Positions 52,359 through 62,400 of a DNA stretch of 64,000 nucleotides are shown here, piece by piece (position 1 is the stretch's first letter; every line of letters begins with the position of its first letter). A program made the translations under genes and the position numbers. The notes under the pieces were generated by a model that saw nothing but the letters and a program-made list of their open reading frames with translations, searched no databases and had not been told where the DNA came from. The stretch comes from JAFGSG01 sp964626055. Its GTDB lineage: Bacteria > Spirochaetota > UBA4802 > JAFGDQ01. The stretch is from NCBI GenBank assembly GCA_964626055.1, contig CAZVDF010000001.1, positions 1-64,000 of the forward strand, in the 5' to 3' direction.

Positions 52359-53261
52359 CTATTCTTCATCCCCCTCGTCTTCATCCGGGCTCCCGGCTAC
52401 CATGGTCCGGTCGATTTTCACGTTTGCGGATTTCTCTTTTATGTATCTGCTGAATGCCATTTTTGGAACCGGCATTTCGGGCTTTGCCTTTATTGTGATC
52501 TCCTCGCCTGTTTTCGGATTTCTGCCGACGCGCGCTTTCTGGGCGGGGCGAAGCTTGAGCCGCATTCTTCCAAGCCTGCCGACCGGGACTTTTTCGCCCA
52601 GGAGCAGCCCGGACTCCATAATACACAAATAGTCGTCCAGTATTTTTTTGGCTTTTGCAGCAGAGATCTGATTTTTCCCTGCCACCTGACCCGCGATCGA
52701 CTTGACCGTGAACTGCGCGATGTTCAACCCGTCTTCGACAGTTATCGACCTGTTGATCTTAATGAAGCCGTTGGTCAGAAAAATCGTGGCTTCTCTTATG
52801 CGGATATCCTGCTCTTCCAGGCTCACTTCATCCTTGCATACGGCTATCTTTAAAAGCAGCGAAGTGCTTTTAAGCGGGCCTTCCTCGAACTCAATTGCCC
52901 TGTCCGCTCCGGTGTCGACGGCTATCTTTGCCTCATCCTTCACGAGAATGTCGGGCACGTCGCTTCTCAGGTTAATGCTCGAGTACTCGACCCATCTCGC
53001 GTTCCCGCGCAGGATCCCGAGGCTCACAAGCGAGCCGGAATACGTCAGCGCGAGAGCGGCTCTTTTATCGTCCTTTGCGAATGAATGGATCTCTGCCATA
53101 TCCAGAGATCTTATCTGCTCGTCGAACATTTCGTTTTTATCGAACCATGCGTTCGTGATCCTGCGCAAAGAATCTTCCGTATCCGGCAGGCCGGAAGATT
53201 CCGTTATTGACTTCAGATGCTGTTTGATGATCTCCGGAAGTCCGTTAAAGTTTCTTTCCAT
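52359..53261 (-). CDS. Protein with C-terminal HU/IHF-type DNA-binding domain
   Basis: A 300-residue protein. The start at 53261 is chosen for AAGGAGG six bases before it; a start seven codons upstream lacks a site. The first 195 residues are of no family I recognise and look alpha/beta. The segment KNQISAAKAKKILDDYLCIMESGLLLGEKVPVGRLGRMRLKLR, then ARVGRNPKTGEEITIKAKPEMPVPKMAFSRYIKEK (about 205-285), matches the HU/IHF family, including the GRNPKTGE arm that enters the minor groove. The C-terminus is acidic (PDEDEGDEE). HU proteins are normally 90 residues, so this is a large HU-like fusion, perhaps architectural or regulatory; it would be associated with the nucleoid. Confidence 0.78.
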   Translation of the reverse strand: MERNFNGLPEIIKQHLKSITESSGLPDTEDSLRRITNAWFDKNEMFDEQIRSLDMAEIHSFAKDDKRAALALTYSGSLVSLGILRGNARWVEYSSINLRSDVPDILVKDEAKIAVDTGADRAIEFEEGPLKSTSLLLKIAVCKDEVSLEEQDIRIREATIFLTNGFIKINRSITVEDGLNIAQFTVKSIAGQVAGKNQISAAKAKKILDDYLCIMESGLLLGEKVPVGRLGRMRLKLRPAQKARVGRNPKTGEEITIKAKPEMPVPKMAFSRYIKEKSANVKIDRTMVAGSPDEDEGDEE

Positions 53262-53529
53262 CGATTGCCTCCTTAATAACAATTCGAAGAATATATAATA
53301 ATTACAGTACGATTCCTGAAAAATTCTTTTCCGGGAGCTTAATTTACCGGTGATAATATCTATTTATATTATAAAAGCAATCCAAAAATATCAATAAATC
53401 CTGTCATATTTTTTTACTAAAAACACATAAAAGTCTTTAAAAAATATATTAATCTGGTATTATTGCATATAATATGGCTGATATTATTAGAAGTAATTTT
53501 AACTTACAGATTTATATTTACTATTTAAG

Positions 53530-53658
53530 ACAAATCGGAATACATTACAGAATTTACTCCGGGATCAGGCCTTCCTGGTCAGCTTTTTATGTTTTCAAAA
53601 GCTTTTGCATCAGGACTGAAAGGCGTCCTCATAAATTTTGTAATGTATTCCGATTTGT
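53530..53658 (+). repeat. Palindromic-arm element, copy D (long core)
   Basis: Arms of 27 bp (53530-53556 and 53632-53658, one wobble mismatch) flank a 75-nt core (53557-53631) that aligns without gaps to the copy C core. The arms differ from copy C at positions 2, 7, 21 and 27; at three of these both sides changed so that pairing is kept. It lies in the 475-bp divergent region between the HU-like gene and the CDF transporter gene; the rest of that region is AT-rich with nothing seen. Confidence 0.9.
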
Positions 53659-53736
53659 TAAAGTATAAAACCTATTTTTAAGTTAAAAGAGCATTTAATC
53701 ACAGTTCACAGGGCTTTATATATAGCGGTCAATATT

Positions 53737-54693
53737 ATGAATACTGATAATAAAAAAAATCATGAAAGCGATCGTTCTAATCATAGCCACTCACATAATC
53801 ATGACCGTAAAGAAATAACGAATAAAAAGAAGCTGGTCATTGTGATCTGCTTTAACGCGGTAATAACGCTTGCGGAATACATAGGCGGCGTGATCTCAGG
53901 AAGCCTTGCTCTTGTGTCGGACGCATGGCACAACCTCTCGGACGTGCTGGCTCTAATGCTGGGATATGCCGGAGAAAAAGTCTCGGAAACCGATCCGAGT
54001 AAAAAATACTCCTTCGGGCTTAAGCGGTTCGAGGTGCTCATAGCCTTGATTAACGCCCTCAGCCTCGTTGTGATAGGTGCTTACATTGTCTACGAAGCTG
54101 TATCCAGGTTCATCAGCCCTGTCAGTATAGATGTAAGCGTAATGATCCCCGTGGCTGTGATAGGCCTGCTCGGGAACGTTTTTTCGGTTATCGCGCTTTT
54201 AAAAAACAGGGACAGCAATCTTAATATAAAAGCGGCTTTCCTTCATTTGTTATATGACGCAGTTTCATCAGTCGCCGTGATCATTGCCGGTATTATCCTC
54301 TATTTCACCGGCATTTTATGGATCGATCTTGCCGTCAGTTTGACAATAGTGATCATGATGATATGGAGCTCCTCCGACATAATAAAGGAATCTCTCAGAA
54401 TTTTCCTGCAGGGCACACCGTCCGAAATAGACGCGGACGAAGTAAGAAAAAGCATTCAATCGGTAACCGGAGTGGGCAGCCTTCACGGCCTTCATATATG
54501 GTCGATAAACTCTTCAGAAATTTTTCTCTCATGCCATGTCTGCATTGATCAGTCCCTCGGCAATATTGACAACGATCAATTAATTAAAAAAGTAAATGCC
54601 ATGCTTGAAGAAAAATTCGGGATAGCGCATACCACCATTCAAATCGAGAACAACGCGATCTGCAGCGTTAATTCCGGCAGGTGCTGCAGATAA
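53737..54693 (+). CDS. Cation diffusion facilitator (zinc/cobalt efflux)
   Basis: A 318-residue inner-membrane exporter of Zn, Co or similar ions in exchange for protons. A His-rich N-terminus (HESDRSNHSHSHNHDRKE) is typical of ZnT/CzcD members. Transmembrane helices 1-6 include SGSLALVSDAWHNLSDVLALMLG, where the HxxxD (His, Asp) metal site of helix 2 is intact, and FLHLLYDAVSSVAVI with the matching HxxxD-like site of helix 5. A cytoplasmic domain follows (GVGSLHGLHIWSINSSEIFLSCHVCID). Together with CopA it shows a metal-resistance capacity, though the genes are far apart. Confidence 0.94.
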   Translation: MNTDNKKNHESDRSNHSHSHNHDRKEITNKKKLVIVICFNAVITLAEYIGGVISGSLALVSDAWHNLSDVLALMLGYAGEKVSETDPSKKYSFGLKRFEVLIALINALSLVVIGAYIVYEAVSRFISPVSIDVSVMIPVAVIGLLGNVFSVIALLKNRDSNLNIKAAFLHLLYDAVSSVAVIIAGIILYFTGILWIDLAVSLTIVIMMIWSSSDIIKESLRIFLQGTPSEIDADEVRKSIQSVTGVGSLHGLHIWSINSSEIFLSCHVCIDQSLGNIDNDQLIKKVNAMLEEKFGIAHTTIQIENNAICSVNSGRCCR

Positions 54694-54694
54694 C

Positions 54695-55852
54695 TCATTT
54701 CAGCTTGAATATCAGCACCAGCGCTACTGCAAGAAGAACAAAAAATACGATCGCGGCTGCGATAAATACCGGCATATTGGAATGCATACGGCTTTCCGGT
54801 TCTTCCTGCATTTCAGCGGCTATTTTTATGCCTTCTTCCTCCTCTTCTATCTTGACATATATGCCTTTGGCGATAATGCAGAAAATCTTGTACCCGCCGT
54901 CCGATAAACGCCTTATTGAAACAACCCTGCCCGTAATTGGCAGTATCCTGCCCTCATCATAGGACTTAAACGCCTTTGCCACTGTAACCGCTTTGGGATT
55001 CGAATTGTCCAGAGTGATCTTTATCCTGTCCCCGGTCTCAACGCTTGAGATGTCCTTGCCTTTGACCGGGGAAAGTATTAGATTGCCTTTTAAAATAAGC
55101 TGTATGTCTTTTTTATCAATCTCTTCCTCATCGGACATCTCCTCGATTTTCACTGCATCCGGCTCTTCTTTTTCCTTCTCGCTTTCGGGAGCTGATAATT
55201 CTTTATCCAGCTTTTTGCCTGTTACGGAATACAGTTCCATATCGAGCGAAGAAATCTGCTCATACTCGACGTTCGGATTTATATTTATATATCCGAATTT
55301 ATCGTGTATGAATTTCTGAATGATCCTGTTTGCCGTGATCTGATCGTTCTGTTCAAGATATTTTTTTAACTCCAGAGCTCTCTGGTTCGGGCCCAGCTGC
55401 ATCGTAAACGTCTGGGACAGATCGGCTCTCATTTTTGAACTCAGTTCGCCGTCATGCCCTCCCTGTTTGTCGATCTCTTCCATTTGCTTCTCAAAATCGC
55501 GCCACGGCGCTTTTGTCTTGAGATCGTCGACAATATATGAATGGCTCATTATTACAAAAGAATGCACAATATTGCAATACGGAATGTTAAAGAAAGTGAT
55601 GAAGGCGCCGTAAGTCGTCGAAATCGAAAATTTTACTTTTATTACGAATAAATCCTTATAGGCGCCGGCGACCATATTCTTGGCTTTTTCCGCGTCCTGA
55701 TGAGTATAATACATCGCAATATCATACTTCTTTTTCTGCTCGGCCAGTGAATCGACAGCCTCCGTTAATTTCTCCGGCGTTTCCGGCAACGGCTTGACGG
55801 GTTTATTTCTTATTTTGCCTCCGCTTTTATTAACATTTCTGCTTATTTCCAT
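54695..55852 (-). CDS. Hypothetical tail-anchored protein
   Basis: Not recognised. The 385-residue protein has a charged N-terminus, a domain with KFSISTTYGAFITFFNIPYCNIVHSFVIMSH (about 75-105), and a helical part (KMRADLSQTFTMQLGPNQRALELKKYLEQND). An acidic linker follows, then a beta-rich C-terminal domain (LKGNLILSPVKGKDISSVETGDRIKI and GRVVSIRRLSDGGYKIFCIIAKGIYVKIEEEEE). A single hydrophobic helix at the end (PVFIAAAIVFFVLLAVALVLIF) would anchor it to the inner membrane with most of the protein in the cytosol. It ends 2 bp from the convergent CDF gene. Confidence 0.72.
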   Translation of the reverse strand: MEISRNVNKSGGKIRNKPVKPLPETPEKLTEAVDSLAEQKKKYDIAMYYTHQDAEKAKNMVAGAYKDLFVIKVKFSISTTYGAFITFFNIPYCNIVHSFVIMSHSYIVDDLKTKAPWRDFEKQMEEIDKQGGHDGELSSKMRADLSQTFTMQLGPNQRALELKKYLEQNDQITANRIIQKFIHDKFGYININPNVEYEQISSLDMELYSVTGKKLDKELSAPESEKEKEEPDAVKIEEMSDEEEIDKKDIQLILKGNLILSPVKGKDISSVETGDRIKITLDNSNPKAVTVAKAFKSYDEGRILPITGRVVSIRRLSDGGYKIFCIIAKGIYVKIEEEEEGIKIAAEMQEEPESRMHSNMPVFIAAAIVFFVLLAVALVLIFKLK

Positions 55853-56070
55853 CGCATTAATCTGAAGCCTCCTTTTATTGGAATATCACGGCGCATTTAA
55901 ATTCATCGGAAAATTCGGCTGCTATTTTTATTGATTTTTATTGAAGGTAAAAATATTTTATAATAAATAAATCCAAAAGTCAAATTATAAATATTGAATT
56001 AAAATTTGGATTGATTCTTCACTCGATATCGGTTAAGAATGTTATCAGATTATTTACACGGAGGCCTTTA

Positions 56071-56946
56071 ATGAAACTCAGCGACGAAGCAAGAGTGGGG
56101 CTCTTGATTACCGTAAGCTTTACAATATTCATTGTGCTCGTGGGAGTGCTCGCGAAAATAAATGTATCCCGTTCCGGGTATAATCTTAAAATATATTTCG
56201 GGTTCCTCAACGACCTGAGAACCGGCGCGCCGGTTAAAATAGGCGGAGGGATCAAGATTGGCCAGGTCGAGTCGATAAAGCAAAGCGGGGAAAAATCGGA
56301 AGTCAACGTATGGATCGACAACAAATACAAGCTAATACACGCGGCGCAGTTCGCAATATTCACAACCGGCCTCATCGGCGAAAAATACATAAACGTATTC
56401 GTGCCTCCTTCCGCGGACGTTAGCAAATTTCTGTCCGACGGCGATAAGATCTACGGTATAGATCCGGCAAGCTTTGACCAGATGATGCTGACATTCCAGA
56501 GCTTTTTCCAGGAAAAAAAAGGCGGGCAGGTGCTGGCTGAGATATTCCAGAACTCGAACAAATTCGTGGCAAACCTGAACAACCTCGTCGACGACAACAG
56601 GTACGACATCAAGCAGTCGGTGCTTATCGCAAAAGCGATGATAGCGACCCTTAATGAAGAAACAAGAAATTTCATGATACAGCTCAATATACTTACGAAA
56701 AACTTCTCGCAGATCTCGGAAAAGAACAAGGAGGATATTTCCATCGCCCTGAGGAACATATCCGAGATCACAAGCAGCCTGAATAAAATAATTTTCAGGA
56801 TAGACAACGGGAGGGGAACTCTGGGCAGGCTTCTTGCCGACGAGGAAATCTACAATAATTTAAAGGACGCGTCCATCAGCGCGAAGCAGCTGTTCCGCTC
56901 GCTTGACCAGGATCCCTCAAAGCTCCTTTTCAGCCCGAAAAAATGA
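56071..56946 (+). CDS. mlaD: MlaD/MCE-domain lipid-transport protein
   Basis: A 291-residue inner-membrane-anchored MCE protein of the kind that carries phospholipid between the two membranes. One N-terminal helix (VGLLITVSFTIFIVLVGVLA) is followed by the MCE domain: YFGFLNDLRTGAPVKIGGGIKIGQVESI and AIFTTGLIGEKYINVFV. The rest is a long helical/coiled-coil region with RGTLGRLLADEEIYNNLKDA. The start at 56071 has GGAGG nine bases before it; a start 20 codons upstream lacks one. No MlaE, MlaF or other Mla genes adjoin; instead the stop overlaps the radA start by four bases. Confidence 0.9.
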   Translation: MKLSDEARVGLLITVSFTIFIVLVGVLAKINVSRSGYNLKIYFGFLNDLRTGAPVKIGGGIKIGQVESIKQSGEKSEVNVWIDNKYKLIHAAQFAIFTTGLIGEKYINVFVPPSADVSKFLSDGDKIYGIDPASFDQMMLTFQSFFQEKKGGQVLAEIFQNSNKFVANLNNLVDDNRYDIKQSVLIAKAMIATLNEETRNFMIQLNILTKNFSQISEKNKEDISIALRNISEITSSLNKIIFRIDNGRGTLGRLLADEEIYNNLKDASISAKQLFRSLDQDPSKLLFSPKK

Positions 56947-58292
56947 TTATGACCGGGAAACCCAAAAAGAAAAACACATTTCTGTGCATCTCCTGCGGTT
57001 CGGAGCATTCAAAATGGCAGGGCAGATGTCCGGACTGCGGGGAATGGAACTCGGTCGTGGAAACGGAATCCGCCTCTCTGCGGCGGAACCGGCCGGGTAA
57101 AGAAAGCGAAGTGGTTTTGCTCTCGTCCATTCAGCCCGACCGGCTTAAAAGAATAAATACCGATATCGAGGAGTTCAACCTGGTTTGCGGAGGGGGGATC
57201 GTGCCCGGATCGGTCATACTGATAAGCGGAGAGCCGGGCATAGGCAAGTCCACCCTTGCGCTCCAGATAGGCCGCACATTAAGAACGCTCTATATTTCCG
57301 GCGAGGAATCCCCCCTGCAGCTAAAGCACAGGGCGAACAGGCTCGCTCTGCCGTCAGAAAACATACATGTGCTGTCCGGCGCTTGCGTGGAGGATATCGT
57401 AAAAGCCGCGAACGCGGATAAGTACGACTGCCTTATCGCGGACTCGGTGCAGACTCTCTACGCGTCCGATATCCCGGCCACAGCGGGCACGGTAACGCAG
57501 ATAAGGGAATCCTCGGCAAGGCTGATAGATCTCGCGAAAAGCACGGGCATCCCGGTAATACTGATCGGCCATATCACGAAAGACGGGAATATAGCCGGCC
57601 CGAAGATACTGGAGCATCTTGTCGATACTGTGCTGTATTTCGAAGGGGACTTCTCAAAAGAATTCAGAATGATAAGAGCGCTCAAGAACAGGTTCGGGTC
57701 CGTTAATGAGATCGGGCTGTTCAGGATGTCGGATTCGGGACTGGCAGAAGTAAAGGATAAAAACAGCGTTTTTCTCAATTCATTCAGCTCGAGTTCCGCC
57801 GGAAGCGCTATCTCGGCGGCCATAGAAGGATCTAGAACAATGCTCTTCGAGGTGCAGTCGCTTGTCTCATTCACCAATTTTTCGAACCCGAGGCGCATGT
57901 CGGACGGATTCGATCTCAACAGGCTGATACTTCTGGCCGCCGTTCTTGAGAAGCACGGTTTCATGAAGCTCGCCAGCTACGATGTCTTTATAAACCTGGC
58001 AGGCGGATTCCATATAAACGAGACATCGGCAGACCTTGCTGTCGCAATCGCGATCGTTTCCAGCCTCAAGGATAAATCCATTGCGCGCGATACCGGATTT
58101 TTGGGAGAAATATCCCTGTCAGGAGAAATAAGGCCGGTTTCGCAGTGCGGCCGGAGAGCGCAGGAATTCGCGAGATCCGGGTTCAGAACAATCATTCTGC
58201 CGGAAAACGACGCAGCTGAGGCAAAAAAAATCTTCAGCGGCGACATAATACCGGTAAAAACGGTATACGAGGCGATAGACCGCGTTTTTTAA
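56943..58292 (+). CDS. radA: DNA repair protein RadA
   Basis: A 449-residue branch-migration ATPase of recombination repair. A four-cysteine zinc finger (Cys15, Cys18, Cys29, Cys32: CISC and CPDC) opens the protein. The RecA-like ATPase has Walker A GEPGIGKST near residue 97, the KNRFGS motif near 245, and the C-terminal Lon-protease-like domain (FINLAGGFHINETSADLAVAIAI and GEISLSGEIRPVSQ). Length is normal. Overlap with mlaD (ATGA) indicates coupled translation although the functions differ. Confidence 0.97.
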   Translation: MIMTGKPKKKNTFLCISCGSEHSKWQGRCPDCGEWNSVVETESASLRRNRPGKESEVVLLSSIQPDRLKRINTDIEEFNLVCGGGIVPGSVILISGEPGIGKSTLALQIGRTLRTLYISGEESPLQLKHRANRLALPSENIHVLSGACVEDIVKAANADKYDCLIADSVQTLYASDIPATAGTVTQIRESSARLIDLAKSTGIPVILIGHITKDGNIAGPKILEHLVDTVLYFEGDFSKEFRMIRALKNRFGSVNEIGLFRMSDSGLAEVKDKNSVFLNSFSSSSAGSAISAAIEGSRTMLFEVQSLVSFTNFSNPRRMSDGFDLNRLILLAAVLEKHGFMKLASYDVFINLAGGFHINETSADLAVAIAIVSSLKDKSIARDTGFLGEISLSGEIRPVSQCGRRAQEFARSGFRTIILPENDAAEAKKIFSGDIIPVKTVYEAIDRVF

Positions 58293-58373
58293 ACGCTAAA
58301 AAATTGTTGCATAATAAATATTTGTTATCGATAATAGTACTGGTATCAACCAGAAAAAATCAATAAGGCAGCC

Positions 58374-59366
58374 ATGCGGTTTACGATAAAACAATACAAC
58401 AGCAATTTGCAGAAGAACATTTCCGAAAAAAAATTCTTTATAAAGAAAAAAATTAGTAAGTTATGGGATACTTTCCTTGAGAAAGGCCATGAAAAAATGA
58501 CCATAATGCTTATTCCCCATAACGAAAAAAATATATTCAATTTTCATATCTCCAAGTTTACCATACTCTTCTTTATCGCTCTTTTCATGATAATAGTCGG
58601 AACGTCATCCTACGCTATCATTAAAAATGCTTCGATCAATTCCACCAAGGAAGAGCTGCTGGCAAATTACAAAGACATAAGATCGAACCTTGTCAGGCTT
58701 GAAATGATCACAAAGAACACGGCAAAGGCTGTGGATAAACTTAAGCCGTATATAGAAGACGTTTATGAAATTACAAAAGGCGAAAATGATGTGGATAAGA
58801 TCTGGGAATTAAAAGAGGAGGTTAATTCCCGGGAAGACCTGAAGGATTACAAAAACATTCTTCCCGATGAAATATTCACGTTAAGGGAACTCCAGAGAGA
58901 GCTTATCTGCACCACGAATACAATCAGGACGGTAAAGAATTTCATCGGCGTGCGCAGCAGGGTAATAAACGATATCCCTTCGATTATTCCCAACAGGGGA
59001 AATGTCACGTCGTTATTCGGATGGCGGCGCTCCCCGTTCGGATTCGGCCGCGACTTCCATTCCGGCATCGATATCGCCGCCAATTCCGGTACAGAGATAA
59101 GAGCAACCGCCCCGGGCACAGTTATGAGCGCCGGGTGGGAGAGCGGATACGGATTCCTGATAAGACTGCAGCATAAATACGGCTTTCAGACTTTATACGG
59201 TCATTGCGAAAAGATTATCGTCAGGCAGGGAGATCCAATAAAAAAAGGCCAGATAATAGGATTCGTCGGGCAATCGGGACAGGCCACAGGATGCCACTGC
59301 CATTATGAAATCAGGCTTGGAAATCAATCGATCAATCCATATCAGTATATGAGCCGGGTCTGGTAA
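58374..59366 (+). CDS. M23-family metallopeptidase (LytM type), membrane-anchored
   Basis: A 330-residue murein hydrolase or hydrolase activator. Residues about 62-85 form one membrane helix (ILFFIALFMIIVGTSSYAII), followed by a helical coiled-coil periplasmic part and the M23 domain (about 210-330). The zinc ligands are visible: FHSGIDIAANSG (His and Asp), HCEKII and HCHYEIRL (HxH). Both halves of the LytM active site are intact, so enzymatic activity is likely. It ends 3 nt before the N run, so any operon partner between it and the next gene is hidden. Confidence 0.92.
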   Translation: MRFTIKQYNSNLQKNISEKKFFIKKKISKLWDTFLEKGHEKMTIMLIPHNEKNIFNFHISKFTILFFIALFMIIVGTSSYAIIKNASINSTKEELLANYKDIRSNLVRLEMITKNTAKAVDKLKPYIEDVYEITKGENDVDKIWELKEEVNSREDLKDYKNILPDEIFTLRELQRELICTTNTIRTVKNFIGVRSRVINDIPSIIPNRGNVTSLFGWRRSPFGFGRDFHSGIDIAANSGTEIRATAPGTVMSAGWESGYGFLIRLQHKYGFQTLYGHCEKIIVRQGDPIKKGQIIGFVGQSGQATGCHCHYEIRLGNQSINPYQYMSRVW

Positions 59367-59369
59367 AAA

Positions 59370-59469
59370 NNNNNNNNNNNNNNNNNNNNNNNNNNNNNNN
59401 NNNNNNNNNNNNNNNNNNNNNNNNNNNNNNNNNNNNNNNNNNNNNNNNNNNNNNNNNNNNNNNNNNNNN
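59370..59469. other. Assembly gap of 100 N
   Basis: Exactly 100 N, which is the usual arbitrary size for a scaffold join. The true length and content are unknown, and the neighbouring genes may not be directly adjacent. Confidence 0.98.
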
Positions 59470-59486
59470 AAACATACAGAATTGTA

Positions 59487-62400
59487 ATGAATAAAGACTC
59501 CCTTATTCTGAAAATATTCACGGGCTTGTTTTTAACAGGCGTAATATCCATCGCAGCCGTAATGTCAAACAGTTCCGGCGAGGATAACGGCTTCACCGAA
59601 ATCCTTCTGAAATATATCGACACTCACGAAAGGAAAGACGATGGAGCGGCGGTTATCCGGAAACCCGGGAAGGACACGGCCGGAACGACAATCTCCGATG
59701 AAGAAAATATTTCAGCAGGTTCCTCTCTGGTACATAAGAAAGGCGACTGGGATAAGTATGTGATCTCTCCGAGATACTCAATCGTCGAAAGCCGGTCAGG
59801 CGGAAGGATATACGAAGATTCCGACGAAGTCAGTATGAATACCTACGGCTCTTACAAGCTGAACGCGATATACGGAAAGTCAAGTTTCACCAGCAATAAA
59901 TACAGGATTTCCGATGATGACAGGCCGGTATCCATGGTCATTAAGGACGGCCTGGAGATCGAACGCCAGATGCAGCTGCATATGGAAGGAACAATGGGAC
60001 GGAGAATGAAAGTCTATATCGATTATGACAGCAAGAAAGCGGACAATCAATACGTAATGCAATACAGGGCCAGGAACAACGAGGAAGTCATCAGGGAGAT
60101 CAATGCAGGCGAGATAGCCATTAAGCTTCAGGGATCGAAATACGCGGTTTATGACGATACTTCTGCCAGCGGGCTGGGTATTGATATGACGCTGCGCAAA
60201 AATAATCTTAACATTAAAGCCTTTGGAAGCGTCATTAAAGGAGAGACCGAGATCGAGAACTTCCGCGGGAATTCATCTTCGGGCTATACGAAACTCGCAG
60301 ATTATCAGTACGCAAAATACACATACTACCAGCTGGAGCCTTTTAAAAGATACGATAATCTGACTTCCGCGCCTACCCTTCCCGATCCTGCTGTCTATAA
60401 TTTAATAACGTTCAAATCAAATCCGTCCAACCCTGAAACATATAAGCCCGGCATGGTCAACATTTCTCCGTCAGGATTCGAAATATACATGGACGACCAG
60501 AATAATTACAATACTTACGAAAATTTAAACTCAATTAAGCTCAGCCTCGACGGAGGAAATTATAACAGGCTGGTTTCAGGAACCGACTACACGATAAATT
60601 TTTCAACAGGCCTTATAACTTTTTTAAAAAATATTCCGAAGAACGCGAGAATATTCGCCGTTTACACTCTTGCGGACAGCCCTTTGAACACAACCGACCC
60701 ATCCGCACGAACCGACATTTCCGGATTTGCAGGAAAGCTCTTTGTATTTATAAAATACGGTTATTCAATAAATGAAGATTTGGATAAAGATACAGTTAGG
60801 GATGCGGGAGAAGAAGATCAAAACGGCGACAACAGGCTGAATCTGGATATTTACGAAGTAAGATCAATTTTTAATATAGGCCAGAAACAGCTCCTTGAAA
60901 ATAATTTTAATATTCAGATATTCAAGGAAAACGGTATAATGACCAGGGAAAATACAATAAAAGCTGGCAAATACACAGTAGACTTTACGAACGGGCTCAT
61001 AATGTTTTATTTAAGAGAGCCTTTCAGAGAGCTGTATACGGAAGCCGGCGATGCCGCAACCGCCGGTATTATTTACAGTGAAAACCAGCAAAGCAGCGCG
61101 GATACGTATTCAAAATATAACTTAAGAGTGGATTATTACAGGGAAGCAAGGAATTTCCAGCTTAAGCACGTAAATATAATACCCGGCAGCGTAAGAATAA
61201 AAATAAACGGAAGGGAGATCCCTTCGTCGCTCTATACGGTCGATCATACGTCCGGATTTTTACAGTTCACAAGTCCGAATAATCCGGTGATCGGCCCTGA
61301 AACGGAAATAGAAATTAAATATGAATATCTGCCTTTCGGCGCAAAGACTTCAACTCTTGTGACCGGCACAAGAGCCGAGTATAATATCAACAAAAATTTA
61401 AAGGTCGGGGGAACGGTTCTGTTCGAAAGACAGTCCGCCACCGACATAATCCCTAAATTCGGAGAGGAACCGGCGCAGACCCTTGTGCTGGAAGGCGACG
61501 CTTCGCTTCATATGGGCGAGGACTCGCTAAAAAGCCTTATAAAAACAATAACGGGATACAATGCCCGGTCCGTGCCGCTCGAGATAAATGCCTATGGCGA
61601 ATACGCAAGGAGTTATAAAAAAGTCAATACATTCGGCAAAACGCTGATAGACGATATGGAATCCAGCGAAGAAATAATTCCGGTTTCTCTTTCGGACAAA
61701 GACTGGCAGCTTGCTTCAATGCCGTATATCACAGCGCCGGGCGATATTGCGCAAACCGAGCGGGGCCTGTTAAATTACCGTTATTACAGGGATCCGGACA
61801 GTCCGGGGACACTAAGAGGACCTGAATTTACGCCGTATGACATTGATTATTCAAAAAAACCCGGACCTTATAACATAGCAGAGGGCCATATTGCGGATTC
61901 TATACAAAAGCAGAATACTCAAAAATCACTTGCCTTTAATTTCGACTTTTCAACCGGAGATTACATTCCGATAGTCACAAGAAAGCTTGCTACAGAAGCC
62001 GTCGATCTTTCACAGCTTCAGTATATTGAGATATGGTACAGAGCAGACGGCACATCCGCGGGTCAGGTGGATCTTAACTTCGATCTGGGTTCGATCAGCG
62101 AGGACGCGGACAGCGACGGCCTTCTTGACACCGAAGATCTCAACAACAACAATATACTTGATTTCGATCCTTCGAAAAATACGACTGAAGACACGGGCTG
62201 GAAATTCAACCCTGCTGTGCTTCCATCAGGCGAACACACGCGCGTTGGATCAGGCCCAGGCCTTAACAGCTACACAACCGGCGACGGCATCCTTAACACG
62301 GAAGACCTGAACCGCAACGGAATACTGGACACAAAAGAAGCAATAATCAAAATGCCGGGCGCCTCAACTGCTCCGTTTAACGATGTCACCCCTCTATCGG

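Noticed and set aside
59342..59623. Minus-strand open frame across the N run
   Set aside because: It exists only because N are read as open codons; the real coding strand there is plus.
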